From Thermodesulfobacterium sp. (GTDB taxonomy: Bacteria; Desulfobacterota; Thermodesulfobacteria; Thermodesulfobacteriales; Thermodesulfobacteriaceae): DNA of 64,000 nucleotides. The stretch is taken from contig JACDNX010000002.1 in NCBI GenBank assembly GCA_017656385.1, positions 62,001 through 126,000 on the forward strand, read 5' to 3'. The notes under the pieces were generated by a model. The model was not told the DNA's origin. It ran no database searches and saw nothing but the letters and a program-made list of their open reading frames with translations. Shown here piece by piece: positions 37,099 to 45,569 of this stretch. How positions within the stretch are numbered: the first letter of the stretch is position 1; every line of letters starts with the position of its first letter. A program made the position numbers and the translations under genes.

Positions 37099-38087
37099 TT
37101 CTGAACCAAATCCCTAATAAGACTCATCCACCCGCTGAAGTACTCGTACTCCTTTTTCCTCCACATCTGCCACACCATAGGCAGTCGCTTAAGGCGAGGT
37201 TTTTCTAATAAAGCTAGACGTTTATTCACTATCCGCTGTTCTTCCCGAATCCTTTTTATAGTCTTCTCCAGTTCCAAAGTTTCCCCCAAGGCTTTCTCCA
37301 ATTTCGGTCCTTGCTCAATCAAACGTTCAACAAGTATGTGTAGAAGTTTTAGCCGTTTTAAACACGCTTCTTTAGAGTTCTGGCTCATATAGAAAAGGAT
37401 GCGGTCTATAATAGTTACACGCCGAGTTTTATTAACGAAGTATTGCGAAGTGGCGAATTGAGAACGTCGATAGTACTGAAGGGGATAAGGGATAACTTTT
37501 CGCCGACCCAATGCCTTTCCAATTTGATGAATCCAGTTATCATGCCCACCATATTCTTGAGGAAAAGGAAGAAGAATGGTTTTTAATTCGCTTCGGAAAG
37601 CCGTGCAACAGCCTGAAACAAAACTTCCAACGGATAATCTTGCTGAAAGTACTTGTTGAAGAATTGTTCTCTTTGTAGGTTTAAGGTGATGGTCAGTTAT
37701 TGTTGCATCATTAATAACTACAAGCGGGGAATCAGCGCATTGAAAAGCATTCAGTACACGTTCTATTTTCTCTGGAAACCAAACATCATCTTGATCGCTT
37801 AGAAAAATAATATTTCCTTTCGAAAAACGTATTGCACGTTCAAAAGCTTTTAGATAACCCATGTTCTGAGAATTACAGTGCACATGGACGAGGAAAGGAG
37901 CTCTTTTAGCGAAGGCTTCAATAATCCTAATTGTAGAATCGAAGGAAGCATCATCGCAAACAACAAGTTCATCAGGTGGACGTGTTTGATGCAGGAAACT
38001 TTCAAGTTGTTCTTGCAGATACTTCTCCCCATTATATGTAGCCATTGCAATAGAGACCTTTAAAGCTTGACCGCTGCTTGCCCCCAT
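37095..38087 (-). CDS. Glycosyltransferase, GT2 family (rhamnosyltransferase-like)
   Basis: The protein has 330 residues from the ATG at 38087, chosen for its GAGGAGG site nine bases upstream. The GT-A core shows IAMATYNGEKYL, VCDDASFDSTI and the metal-binding FLSDQDDVW motif. The DQDD form is common in rhamnosyltransferases. dTDP-rhamnose genes lie 7 kb away, so transfer of rhamnose is a reasonable but unproven guess. Confidence 0.87.
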   Translation of the reverse strand: MGASSGQALKVSIAMATYNGEKYLQEQLESFLHQTRPPDELVVCDDASFDSTIRIIEAFAKRAPFLVHVHCNSQNMGYLKAFERAIRFSKGNIIFLSDQDDVWFPEKIERVLNAFQCADSPLVVINDATITDHHLKPTKRTILQQVLSARLSVGSFVSGCCTAFRSELKTILLPFPQEYGGHDNWIHQIGKALGRRKVIPYPLQYYRRSQFATSQYFVNKTRRVTIIDRILFYMSQNSKEACLKRLKLLHILVERLIEQGPKLEKALGETLELEKTIKRIREEQRIVNKRLALLEKPRLKRLPMVWQMWRKKEYEYFSGWMSLIRDLVQK

Positions 38088-38317
38088 ACTGCTTAGCCTC
38101 CTCAATCCTATATCTTACTTTAAAAAACCTAGCCAAAGACTCTGCTTTTGCAACACAGCTATAGATCGTGCCTGCCATCACAACGATTAAAAAGACTGAC
38201 CTAGCTTCTATATTCACTAGCTGCTTCAGTTGAAGACGATTGTACTCACCTTTGGGCCATGCCTTGGGTTCTGGTTGCTGGCTTTGAATAGCTTGGCAGG
38301 TTTCCATACTCCTCCCT

Positions 38318-39358
38318 TCATTTTGTAGCTATAAGTATAATTTCTTCTCCAACATTCTTCAACTGACATAGCGCTTGCTCTACTATCCAAAACACCAGCC
38401 CTTCAAGCTTTATTTGTAGAGTTACCCTTTTTGGAGAACCACCAGGAAGTTTCCCATTTTTCTTAATCAATCGACTGGCTGCCCACATCCACCGTGCCCC
38501 TTTTGCCGTAGTGCTCAGTTCTTGCACTTTAAATCCTGCTCGCTCGGCGCACATCCGTAGTGACTTAGGTGAAAAGAGAAAAAGATGGCGAGGTACTTCC
38601 CAGCCTCGCCAGTACTTCCCAAAAAGATGTAAACCCAGACTTTGGATGTTAGGCGTCACTATCACAAGCTTACCTCCATGCTTAAGAAGGCGATAGCATT
38701 TACCCAGTGTCCCGATTGGATCAGAAACATGCTCAATCACATGATTCATAGTGATAGCATCAAAGCTATTTGGGGGTAATTCAACCTGTTCTATGTTACC
38801 TTCAAAAATTTCCAATCCAAATTGCTCCTTGGCAATGCGAACAGCCTCTGGATCAGGTTCAACGCCCACAACTTCCCAGCCTAACTCCCGCATCCTGTAC
38901 AGGAATTGACCATTACCACAACCAATATCTAAAAGACGCCCTCTTTCTTGGGCTTTAAGCCACATGATACTTCTGCCTACAATCTCCTTAAAGGGACCTA
39001 TCAAAGAAAAGAGCCAACCTAATAGCTTATTCTGCTCCATAGAGTAGCCGAAGCAGGTTTGCAAGATGCTTGTTTTTATGACGTTCCGCAGGCTTGCCAA
39101 CCATTTCCTTGAAGCCCTTTCTACTTGATGTGTGTAGTATTGTGTGTAAAGCTTACTAAGCTCGCTTGGAAGCGGTTGTGGATCAAGCCATACTAAACCG
39201 CAATTGGGACAGTGCCTGAAAGCCCAAATTCCTGGAACTTCAAAAAGGCAATCTCGAAGGTTATTATAAAGAAACATTCCTTCGTTATTGCACAGTAAGC
39301 AAAAGGGAAATTCTTGCACATATACACTCTCATTTTTGTTTGTAATATTTTCTCTCAT
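38318..39358 (-). CDS. SAM-dependent methyltransferase with N-terminal zinc ribbon
   Basis: The protein has 346 residues from an ATG that overlaps the flippase stop (ATGA). An N-terminal zinc ribbon is seen in FCLLCNNE and HCPNCGLVW, followed by DPQP. The methyltransferase core has LLDIGCGNGQFL, then VGVEPDPEAV and MNHVIEHVSDP. This form is common in polysaccharide clusters, where it methylates a sugar or modifies the chain end. About 210 bp without a clear gene follow (38107-38317). Confidence 0.85.
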   Translation of the reverse strand: MRENITNKNESVYVQEFPFCLLCNNEGMFLYNNLRDCLFEVPGIWAFRHCPNCGLVWLDPQPLPSELSKLYTQYYTHQVERASRKWLASLRNVIKTSILQTCFGYSMEQNKLLGWLFSLIGPFKEIVGRSIMWLKAQERGRLLDIGCGNGQFLYRMRELGWEVVGVEPDPEAVRIAKEQFGLEIFEGNIEQVELPPNSFDAITMNHVIEHVSDPIGTLGKCYRLLKHGGKLVIVTPNIQSLGLHLFGKYWRGWEVPRHLFLFSPKSLRMCAERAGFKVQELSTTAKGARWMWAASRLIKKNGKLPGGSPKRVTLQIKLEGLVFWIVEQALCQLKNVGEEIILIATK

Positions 39359-40914
39359 CTCTGCCATACTTTCACCACTTTTAGAATTATATCTCGATCC
39401 AAAGCATCCAGAACAATTTTCCAAAAAAAATAAGCAAATATGCTAAAAAGTGCACCAAAAAGGACAGCTTGGATTAAAAGCGGACAAGTATCTGTCAAGC
39501 TTCTCAAACCATATGCTAACCCTCCAAGAAGCAGAAACAGGAAAATCTCTGGTATTAATCCGTTCGTTATCAATAAGCGTGGCGATAGTTGAGAAATCTT
39601 GAAAGTAGCAACAAATAGCAGGAGGTTATCCACAGCCACACGTATGGTCCAAGCTGTTGCTGCTCCAGCAATGCCCCAATGACTGACCAATAGATAAGCT
39701 GTCACAATGTAAAATGGAAGCTCAAGTAGGTGAAACTTGGCTGGAATATCAGGCCGTCCTATACTTTGAAGGAGCGCGAAAGGGGTGTGAGCAAGGGAAT
39801 TAATCAACACACCTAAAGCAAGGATCTGCAACGCCAAAGTGCTTTTGGCTGCAAATTCATCCCCTAACCAAATCTGTAAAGCTTCTTTGGCAAACAGCAT
39901 CACCACAAGAACAACAGGCCCCAAAGTTAAGAGAATGTATTTAACAGAACGTACGAAGAGGATGCTAAGTCTCTGTCTGTCCTTGCTTCCCTCCAGAGCG
40001 CTAAAAGCTGGAAAAAGCGTCATAACTAGGCTGGTAGGGATAATCCGGAGGCGGGTTACAGCTTCATAGGGAGCTGAGTAATATGCCACTGCACTAATTG
40101 AAAGAAGCGAGCCAATTAGAAAACGGTCCAGATACACTAATATAGGGCCAACGATGCTTGATACCGTAACCCAACCACCAAAGGCAAAAAGGTGAGGGAG
40201 AAAGGATAAAGAACTTGAATATTTTCTTAGCTTTGGATTAATGTGAAAATTCATTATTGTATAAGTTACTAAAGCTCCAATTCTTGCAAATAGGATCAAG
40301 ACCACAATACCCGGCAACTTAAAGCCTAACCACAGCCCGACCAGAGGAAGAAAAAAAGTCAAAGCACTTATAGGAATTTTCACAGCATTGACCAAATCAA
40401 ACCTCTGCGATGCCTCCAGCACTCCCCGGAAGGAGCTGGAAACCAGGACCACCGGAACCGAAAGGGCAAGTAGATAGAACGTGGCTTTGGCTTCTCTTAC
40501 CAGGTCCGGAGGGATGTTCAAGATGTGTTCCACTAAAATTGGTGTGATGCCAACCAATACCAGAGCTCCCAAAAGTCCCAAAATGGCTTGAATAGTTATA
40601 GCCGTCCAGACAATTTGCGGAATCTGCTCTTCCTCACATCTCCCCAATGCTTCCGCCACAAACTTTGTGGTTGCCCGTCCCAAACCCAAATCAAAGATGG
40701 CAAAATAACCGAGAACGACCCAAGCCAAAGACAAAAGTCCAAAGCGTTCAGTGCCCAAGCCTCGCATAATGAAGGGGATGGTGACAACCCCGACTAAAAG
40801 AGGTACTACCTGACCGAGGAAGTTTAAAAGCGTGTTTCTTGCAAGAAGCTTTCCTGATATTTGTAACTGAGAGTTTTTTTCTCCAGTTCCCTGTTTATTA
40901 GCCTGCCTATCCAT
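39355..40914 (-). CDS. wzx: Polysaccharide flippase, Wzx/MATE-like
   Basis: The 519-residue integral membrane protein has about 12-14 hydrophobic segments. The N-terminus LARNTLLNFLGQVVPLLVG and the GTERFGLLSLAWV segment match the polysaccharide transporter family. It would move lipid-linked oligosaccharide across the inner membrane before ligation by the O-antigen ligase. It is the first gene of the cluster in transcription order and begins inside an rfbD fragment. Confidence 0.9.
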   Translation of the reverse strand: MDRQANKQGTGEKNSQLQISGKLLARNTLLNFLGQVVPLLVGVVTIPFIMRGLGTERFGLLSLAWVVLGYFAIFDLGLGRATTKFVAEALGRCEEEQIPQIVWTAITIQAILGLLGALVLVGITPILVEHILNIPPDLVREAKATFYLLALSVPVVLVSSSFRGVLEASQRFDLVNAVKIPISALTFFLPLVGLWLGFKLPGIVVLILFARIGALVTYTIMNFHINPKLRKYSSSLSFLPHLFAFGGWVTVSSIVGPILVYLDRFLIGSLLSISAVAYYSAPYEAVTRLRIIPTSLVMTLFPAFSALEGSKDRQRLSILFVRSVKYILLTLGPVVLVVMLFAKEALQIWLGDEFAAKSTLALQILALGVLINSLAHTPFALLQSIGRPDIPAKFHLLELPFYIVTAYLLVSHWGIAGAATAWTIRVAVDNLLLFVATFKISQLSPRLLITNGLIPEIFLFLLLGGLAYGLRSLTDTCPLLIQAVLFGALFSIFAYFFWKIVLDALDRDIILKVVKVWQR

Positions 40915-41079
40915 TGGTCTTATCCATATGCCTCTTTAATTTAACAAATTCCCTTAATTCTTCTTTCCACTCCTTTATTTCAATATTTAAAGTCTTGGAT
41001 AATTTCTTATTACTCATTGCAGAAAATCGTGGTCTTTGTGCTGGAAGGTTAAAGTTAGAATCAACATTATCGTATCTGT
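40907..41079 (-). pseudogene. rfbD: 3' fragment of a second, diverged rfbD
   Basis: The minus strand reads SNFNLPAQRPRFSAMSNKKL then TLNIEIKEWKEELREFVKLK, the C-terminus of RfbD. The intact rfbD at 44181-45023 ends with nearly the same residues; over about 125 bp (40934-41059 against 44187-44312) the DNA is roughly 90% alike by eye. The rest of the gene is absent. It marks one edge of an inserted segment. Confidence 0.85.
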
Positions 41080-41080
41080 C

Positions 41081-42331
41081 CTAAAGTTCAAAAAGCAAAA
41101 ATTTAGTTATAGGAATAATTATAATTTTTTTTCCTTCGATTTCCATAATCTTATCTTCTTCTTTGTTTATCAAATAACCTTTTTCAATACCAAATAGAGA
41201 ACAAAACTTAATTAAACTTTTCACATCCTTTTTATCTATTCTTCTTTTGTTTTTAACTTCAACAGGAATTATATCTTTCTTTTTCTTTAAAATAAAATCC
41301 ACTTCTTTATTATTCTTTCTCCAATAATACTGAGCATTTATTTCGCTTCTTATCAATGTTTCTAAATTTTTATTTTCGTCTTTTGTCAATGATAGAGAAG
41401 AATGCAAAGGATATCCTTTTCTGTTTTTCCTGCTTGTAGCTAAAAAACTCCCCCTTAGATTACTTACCCTTTTTATCAAAAAAGATAATTCTAAATAGTT
41501 CAAGGCATTTCTTATTGTCTTTTTATGTCTTCCCAACTCCTTAGAAAGGGCATCAATATTTAATATAACACCTGGATTTTCAAAAATATATTCAGCAAGA
41601 ATTTTTATTATCTCTATATCCTCAACTTTAAAACTTTCAGGAATATCTCTATAAATTATCCTTTCAATTACCAGTTCTCTAACATATTCTTTGATTTCTC
41701 TTTCTTCCATCTGCAAGGTTTCGGGAAAACCTTTAAAAATAAATTCGTTTAGCAAAATATCAAGCTTTCTTTTGTATATTTCATATTCTTCTTTTTGAGG
41801 TATTTTTTCATTTTTAAAAGCTAAGAATTCTTTAAAAGTCAAAAGACTCAAGTAATGAAATTTTGCTCTCCCTGCAAGGCTTTCTTTGCTTTGTCTCATC
41901 AAATTTAAAGATGAAGAACCTGATAAAACTATTTTTATCCTTGGATTTAAATCATACAAAACTTTAATCTTATTTTCCCAATCTTTTAATTTGTGGATTT
42001 CGTCAAAAAATAGATAAACCCTTTTGTTTTTTATTCTTTCCCTTAAAATTTTTTCTTCATATTCTTTTATAATCCTATCCAAATTTTCTTTTTCTATATC
42101 AAAGGAAAAATAAAATATCTCTTTTGGATTAATCCCAGAAGTAAGCAAATAATCTATAAGATGGTACATTAATACAGTTTTACCAACTCTACGCAGACCG
42201 ATTATTATATCTATTTGGTTTTTATGTAGGCAATTTTTTAAAGCTGTAAATAAAAATCTTCTTTTGAATGATTTTATTTCTCTGTCTATACTGCCTGTTT
42301 CCCACCAAGGATTAAATTCTATAATATTCAT
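41081..42331 (-). CDS. AAA_14/DUF4143 ATPase
   Basis: The 416-residue protein has an N-terminal ATPase domain with GLRRVGKT (Walker A, near residue 43-50) and LFFDEIHKL (Walker B, near 105). A sensor-like LSGSSSLNL segment follows near 136. The C-terminal part is a DUF4143 domain with a restriction-like fold end (ARRKNNKEVDFILKK-type motif and VEVKNK). Such proteins are widespread, often in variable regions, and their role is not established. It lies between the two rfbD copies. Confidence 0.85.
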   Translation of the reverse strand: MNIIEFNPWWETGSIDREIKSFKRRFLFTALKNCLHKNQIDIIIGLRRVGKTVLMYHLIDYLLTSGINPKEIFYFSFDIEKENLDRIIKEYEEKILRERIKNKRVYLFFDEIHKLKDWENKIKVLYDLNPRIKIVLSGSSSLNLMRQSKESLAGRAKFHYLSLLTFKEFLAFKNEKIPQKEEYEIYKRKLDILLNEFIFKGFPETLQMEEREIKEYVRELVIERIIYRDIPESFKVEDIEIIKILAEYIFENPGVILNIDALSKELGRHKKTIRNALNYLELSFLIKRVSNLRGSFLATSRKNRKGYPLHSSLSLTKDENKNLETLIRSEINAQYYWRKNNKEVDFILKKKKDIIPVEVKNKRRIDKKDVKSLIKFCSLFGIEKGYLINKEEDKIMEIEGKKIIIIPITKFLLFEL

Positions 42332-42814
42332 TTTAGGCTATTAAAGTGTCCTAATATTTAAATTTTTAGGATATGGCAATATCTTAATTTTAATATATTT
42401 GAAAAAAATATCAATTGGACGGCTCCCCATATTCATGTTAGCAAAAAATTATTCAAATAAGCAAGCCTTTCTCTAAAAAAGATCTTTCTCTAAAAACAGT
42501 GCTTACCAGACTTCAAATTGCTCGTTCTTCCTTCTAATATTAGAAAAAACGAAAAGAAAACTCAGACGATGAAATCATACGATGAACTCATACGCCAAAA
42601 AATAAAAAAGTTAGCCCTTACTTGGTTGCAGAACATCTTGAAAGACTTTTTAAGTGAGTAATACCACCTGGGCAGCCTTTTAATAATGGACATATAAGGA
42701 TTACATTACCAAAAGTCTTCATTCTGGGCTTAGTTATTTTACAGCAATGTCTAAAAATGGAGGCCGAAAAATAAATCCTGACATTCTATCCTTTACAAGC
42801 AGAGGAATTTAAGA
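42332..42814. other. Gene-poor region with decayed sequence
   Basis: I find no intact gene here. Around 42571-42660 a 30-codon reading frame shifts frame and stops, suggesting a decayed gene that I cannot name. The stretch at 42735-42777 recurs with few changes at 43363-43412. Confidence 0.5.
42735..42777 (+). repeat. Imperfect direct repeat, copy 1
   Basis: The bases around AATGGAGGCCGAAAAATAAA and TCCTGACATT match 43370-43412 closely, with a few differences in the first half. The pair brackets the antitoxin gene and vapC remnant at 42815-43250, which suggests the ends of a former mobile unit. Confidence 0.55.
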
Positions 42815-43016
42815 TTAAGAAAGTCTTTTTAAAAATTCATCAAAATCAGAGTCAAAACTAACTATCCATTCTATCCCATATTCTTTAGCTCCGATTACTA
42901 AAAGTGCGTCGTTAAAGTTAAGCTCCCCTCCAGAATCAAGGCACATGGTGATTGATGTAAGCTATCTCGCGCATCAAGCAGAGCTACAAGAAAAGATTGG
43001 AATCCTTTAAAGCATT
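42815..43016 (-). pseudogene. vapC (PIN toxin) remnant
   Basis: The minus strand reads FLVALLDARDSLHQ and, in the next frame, LNFNDALLVIGAKEYGIEWI and SFDSDFDEF, two parts of one PIN domain. The N-terminus and the piece between them are missing. It follows an antitoxin gene directly, so it is the broken toxin of that pair. Confidence 0.65.
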
Positions 43017-43250
43017 CCCTCCAAGTGAAACCATTCCTTTCAAAAATTCCAGTTTTTTAGAAGGAATAGCAATCTTCTCCAGCTCCTTCCTTTTTCTGTT
43101 CCTTAAACTTTCCCTTATCAATTCCTCCACTACTTTACTTCCCGATTTTTTCTCTCTTCCGGCAAGCTCTTTTATAGTCTCTACCAGATCTACCGGAAGG
43201 GTAAAAGAAACAACTTTTTTATTTAGCCTTTTCACTACTTCACCTTTCAT
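42984..43250 (-). CDS. Ribbon-helix-helix type antitoxin, orphan
   Basis: The 88-residue protein opens with a beta-strand and two helices (KKVVSFTLPVDLVETIKELA, then SGSKVVEELIRESL) typical of CopG/Arc-like antitoxins. Its last residues (SLGGNALKDS) are typical of VapB-type proteins, but the C-terminus then runs into the broken toxin. The toxin has decayed, so the antitoxin seems to be an orphan. Confidence 0.75.
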   Translation of the reverse strand: MKGEVVKRLNKKVVSFTLPVDLVETIKELAGREKKSGSKVVEELIRESLRNRKRKELEKIAIPSKKLEFLKGMVSLGGNALKDSNLFL

Positions 43251-43337
43251 AGCCCAAGTTCTTCTTGTATAACTTTCTATTAAAATAATAAACTATTAAA
43301 ATTTATAGTCAAGGGGGCAAAACTCCTTAAACCTACA

Positions 43338-43360
43338 AAGTGCACCTGCGGAGTGCACTT
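43338..43360. repeat. Short hairpin
   Basis: Arms AAGTGCAC and GTGCACTT pair perfectly over 8 bp around a seven-base loop. It is possibly a terminator or the end of a mobile unit; no strong T-run is present. Confidence 0.45.
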
Positions 43361-43369
43361 GGATGTATT

Positions 43370-43412
43370 TTACACCAACGTCCAAAAATGGAGATTGAAA
43401 AATAAATCCTGA
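43370..43412 (+). repeat. Imperfect direct repeat, copy 2
   Basis: This matches 42735-42777, including the shared GAAAAATAAATCCTGACATT. It lies close to the hairpin at 43338-43360. Confidence 0.55.
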
Positions 43413-43525
43413 CATTAAAAGTGTCCAAATTTTGGGGACATCTCAGCAGGAATCCCTGTATAAACTCTCTATCTTTTCCAACAATGATTTTTATCACATC
43501 ACTATATTTATTATTTCTATGAATT

Positions 43526-43726
43526 TTATTCTCCAAAAATTTCATTAAAGAATTTATCTTTATTTAGCATTTTTTGCCATTCTCTGTGTCGTCTAACACT
43601 TTCCATTCTTTTTTTTCTCGAGAGATTTACAAATCTAATAGTCTCTACAGGACCTAATTTTTCCATAAGCACTTCTATAGATTTTTTAATCAATGTGTTT
43701 TCGTCCATATATTTAACAGCTTTCAT
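43526..43726 (-). CDS. Small protein paired with the PIN toxin, probable antitoxin
   Basis: The 66-residue protein has VLMEKLGPVETIRFVNLS and then a basic helix. The same pattern is seen in small genes beside PIN toxins of this type. Here it lies after the toxin, overlapping it by 4 bp. A further frame at 43333-43545 (KYSDVIKIIVGKDREF) overlaps its end and may be a remnant; it runs into the repeat and I do not call it a gene. Confidence 0.6.
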   Translation of the reverse strand: MKAVKYMDENTLIKKSIEVLMEKLGPVETIRFVNLSRKKRMESVRRHREWQKMLNKDKFFNEIFGE

Positions 43727-44163
43727 TTTAAATCCTCCTTTTCACAAAAGTCTAAAGGAGTGCCACACCATACTTTTATTTTATGCCTTATACATTTTTT
43801 AACAAGTCTCTTGTCACATGAGATAAATTCCGCCCTCACCATTTCTGCGAATGCTACATGAGCTGCATCTGCAACTCCAAATCCAAGATTTACCAATTCT
43901 TCAGCTCTTTTTCGTACTTCTTTAAGATTAACTTTAGCAGTTTTACCATATTTATTTAAAAGAGTAATCAGTTGGATTTGTTCAACTTTATTTTTAATAG
44001 CTTCTATCTCTTTAATATGAACAGGGGAAACAGTTAAACGATATAAATCTTCTTTTACTTTTGAAAGTATTAAATTAATTGCTTCGGTTTCCATTCTTAT
44101 TCTTAAATAAGATTGATCATCGAAGGGTCTGCACAAAGCACATACATCAAGATATATAAGTTT
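43723..44163 (-). CDS. PIN-domain toxin with no visible start codon
   Basis: The frame reads LIYLDVCALCRPFDDQSYLR, the N-terminus of a PIN toxin subgroup, and ends with ISCDKRLVKKC near the C-terminus. The active-site Asp residues are present (LDVC near residue 5, GVADAAHVAF near 104). No ATG, GTG or TTG precedes IYLDVC in frame back to the rfbD stop; the first usable start is a TTG at 44136, inside the conserved motif. The 5' end appears to have been lost when the segment joined rfbD. Confidence 0.65.
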   Translation of the reverse strand, partial: KLIYLDVCALCRPFDDQSYLRIRMETEAINLILSKVKEDLYRLTVSPVHIKEIEAIKNKVEQIQLITLLNKYGKTAKVNLKEVRKRAEELVNLGFGVADAAHVAFAEMVRAEFISCDKRLVKKCIRHKIKVWCGTPLDFCEKEDLK

Positions 44164-44180
44164 TGGATTTGGTTTTTTAT

Positions 44181-45023
44181 TTACCTCTTTAATTCAACAA
44201 ACTCCCTTAATTCTTCTTTCCACTCCTTTATTTCAATATTTAAAGTCTTACATATTTTCTCATTACTCATCGCAGAAAACCGTGGTCTTTGTGCTGGAAG
44301 GTTAAAGTCAGATTGATAAGCTGGGTAAATAAACTTATTTATGCCTTTTAGCCTAAAGTATTCCCTTGCCCACTCAAAGCGGGATGTATAGCCTGTGTTG
44401 ACAAGATGATAAAGACCTGTAAGCCCTTGTTGAATTGCTTTTAGAGTGACTTCCACGATTGTTTTTGTGGATGTGGGAACTGAAAACTCATCGCAGGCAA
44501 CCCTTAAGTATTCCTGAGATTTTGCCCACTCTGTTAGCTTGTAAAGAAAGTTTTGTTTGCCTTCACCGTAAACCCAGCTAACTCTAAAAATTAAATATCT
44601 ATCAGTTTCTTCTTTAAGAAAAATCTCTCCAAGATATTTGCTTTTAGCATATTCACTCAAAGGATTAGGATGGTCTTCTTCAGTATAAAGAGCTTCTTTT
44701 TCCCCATCAAACACATAATCCGTGCTGTAATGAACCAAAAAAGCTTTATATTTTTCACAAGCAAAAGCTAAATTCCTTGGCCCTATGGCATTAGTTTTAT
44801 AAGCTGTTTCTCTTTCTTCTTCAGCTCTGTCAACTAAATTGTAGGCTGAACAATTTATTACCACTGCTGGCTTGTACTCTTCAAAAACCTGCAATACCTG
44901 TTTTAAATTACTTACATCTAATTTATCCCGGGGAAAGGCTAAAAAATTTTTCTCCCCCTTTTCTAATCTTTTCACAAATTCTTGTCCAAGCTGTCCTTTA
45001 GCACCGGTAATTAAAATTTTCAT
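44181..45023 (-). CDS. rfbD: dTDP-4-dehydrorhamnose reductase
   Basis: The 280-residue short-chain dehydrogenase has GAKGQLGQE (NADPH loop) near residue 7 and YSTDYVFDG with the YxxxK catalytic Tyr and Lys near 120-130. It makes dTDP-L-rhamnose, the last step of the four-enzyme path with RfbA, RfbC and RfbB upstream. It is the last gene of that operon and separated from rfbB by the DUF4258/DUF2283 pair. Confidence 0.93.
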   Translation of the reverse strand: MKILITGAKGQLGQEFVKRLEKGEKNFLAFPRDKLDVSNLKQVLQVFEEYKPAVVINCSAYNLVDRAEEERETAYKTNAIGPRNLAFACEKYKAFLVHYSTDYVFDGEKEALYTEEDHPNPLSEYAKSKYLGEIFLKEETDRYLIFRVSWVYGEGKQNFLYKLTEWAKSQEYLRVACDEFSVPTSTKTIVEVTLKAIQQGLTGLYHLVNTGYTSRFEWAREYFRLKGINKFIYPAYQSDFNLPAQRPRFSAMSNEKICKTLNIEIKEWKEELREFVELKR

Positions 45024-45025
45024 TT

Positions 45026-45247
45026 CTAAAAACCTGCTATCTTTTCTGATGAGGTTATTGAAGTGGAAAAACTAATTTCTTCAAGTTGTACAAACTGGGA
45101 AGCATCTAATATTTCTAACTCAAGTGGTTTCCCTTCTTTATCTAAATGAAGTATTACACCTTCTTTAAGATCTATTGAATCCTCAGGAGTTCCTTCTTTT
45201 AAAGTAATTATTAAAATATCACTATCCTTTGAATATTTTATCTTCAT
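45026..45247 (-). CDS. DUF2283 family small protein
   Basis: This 73-residue protein has the DUF2283 pattern: a short beta strand, then DILIITLKEGTPEDSIDL and a GVILHLDKEGKPLELEIL segment. The family is often paired with DUF4258 genes. It overlaps the DUF4258 gene by 26 bp and is followed 2 bp later by rfbD. A toxin-antitoxin-like function is proposed from the pairing only. Confidence 0.78.
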   Translation of the reverse strand: MKIKYSKDSDILIITLKEGTPEDSIDLKEGVILHLDKEGKPLELEILDASQFVQLEEISFSTSITSSEKIAGF

Positions 45248-45569
45248 ATATATTCCCTCCCTTAAAATAACGATCTTTATATGGAAAATATACGGTTACT
45301 AATACTGGAATATTATTTTCATACTCATATACAGCTCTTACAATATGGTTTTCATATCTACGATGAGCAATAAATCTTTTATTATGACCTACTAAAACCT
45401 CTTCTGGAAAAAGCAAAGTTTCTATAACCATCGTTTCTTTTAACTTCCATTTTTTTATTCGTTCAATTGCGTGAAATGTAAATAAAATCTTAATAAGCTT
45501 CCCTTTGTACTTTATCTTATATAATATACCCTTTGCATGAATTTCTTCTTCTATTATTTTTAATTTCAC
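45222..45569 (-). CDS. DUF4258-like protein
   Basis: The 115-residue protein has the IERIKKWKLKETMVIETLLF pattern and an HRRYENHIVRAVYEYE segment, and a FPYKDRYFKGG end. These features recall the DUF4258/RelE-fold group. It overlaps the rfbB stop (4 bp) and the DUF2283 gene. The pair interrupts the rhamnose operon without breaking its reading frames. Confidence 0.65.
   Translation of the reverse strand: MKLKIIEEEIHAKGILYKIKYKGKLIKILFTFHAIERIKKWKLKETMVIETLLFPEEVLVGHNKRFIAHRRYENHIVRAVYEYENNIPVLVTVYFPYKDRYFKGGNIYEDKIFKG

Noticed and set aside
38032-38307. Minus-strand 91-codon frame between the methyltransferase and GT2 genes
   Set aside because: It overlaps the GT2 gene in another frame and has no recognisable domain; it may be a small gene or remnant, but I cannot support it.
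42571-42660. Possible transposase (IstB-like) N-terminus
   Set aside because: Only about 30 residues, with a frameshift; the likeness is too weak to name a family.
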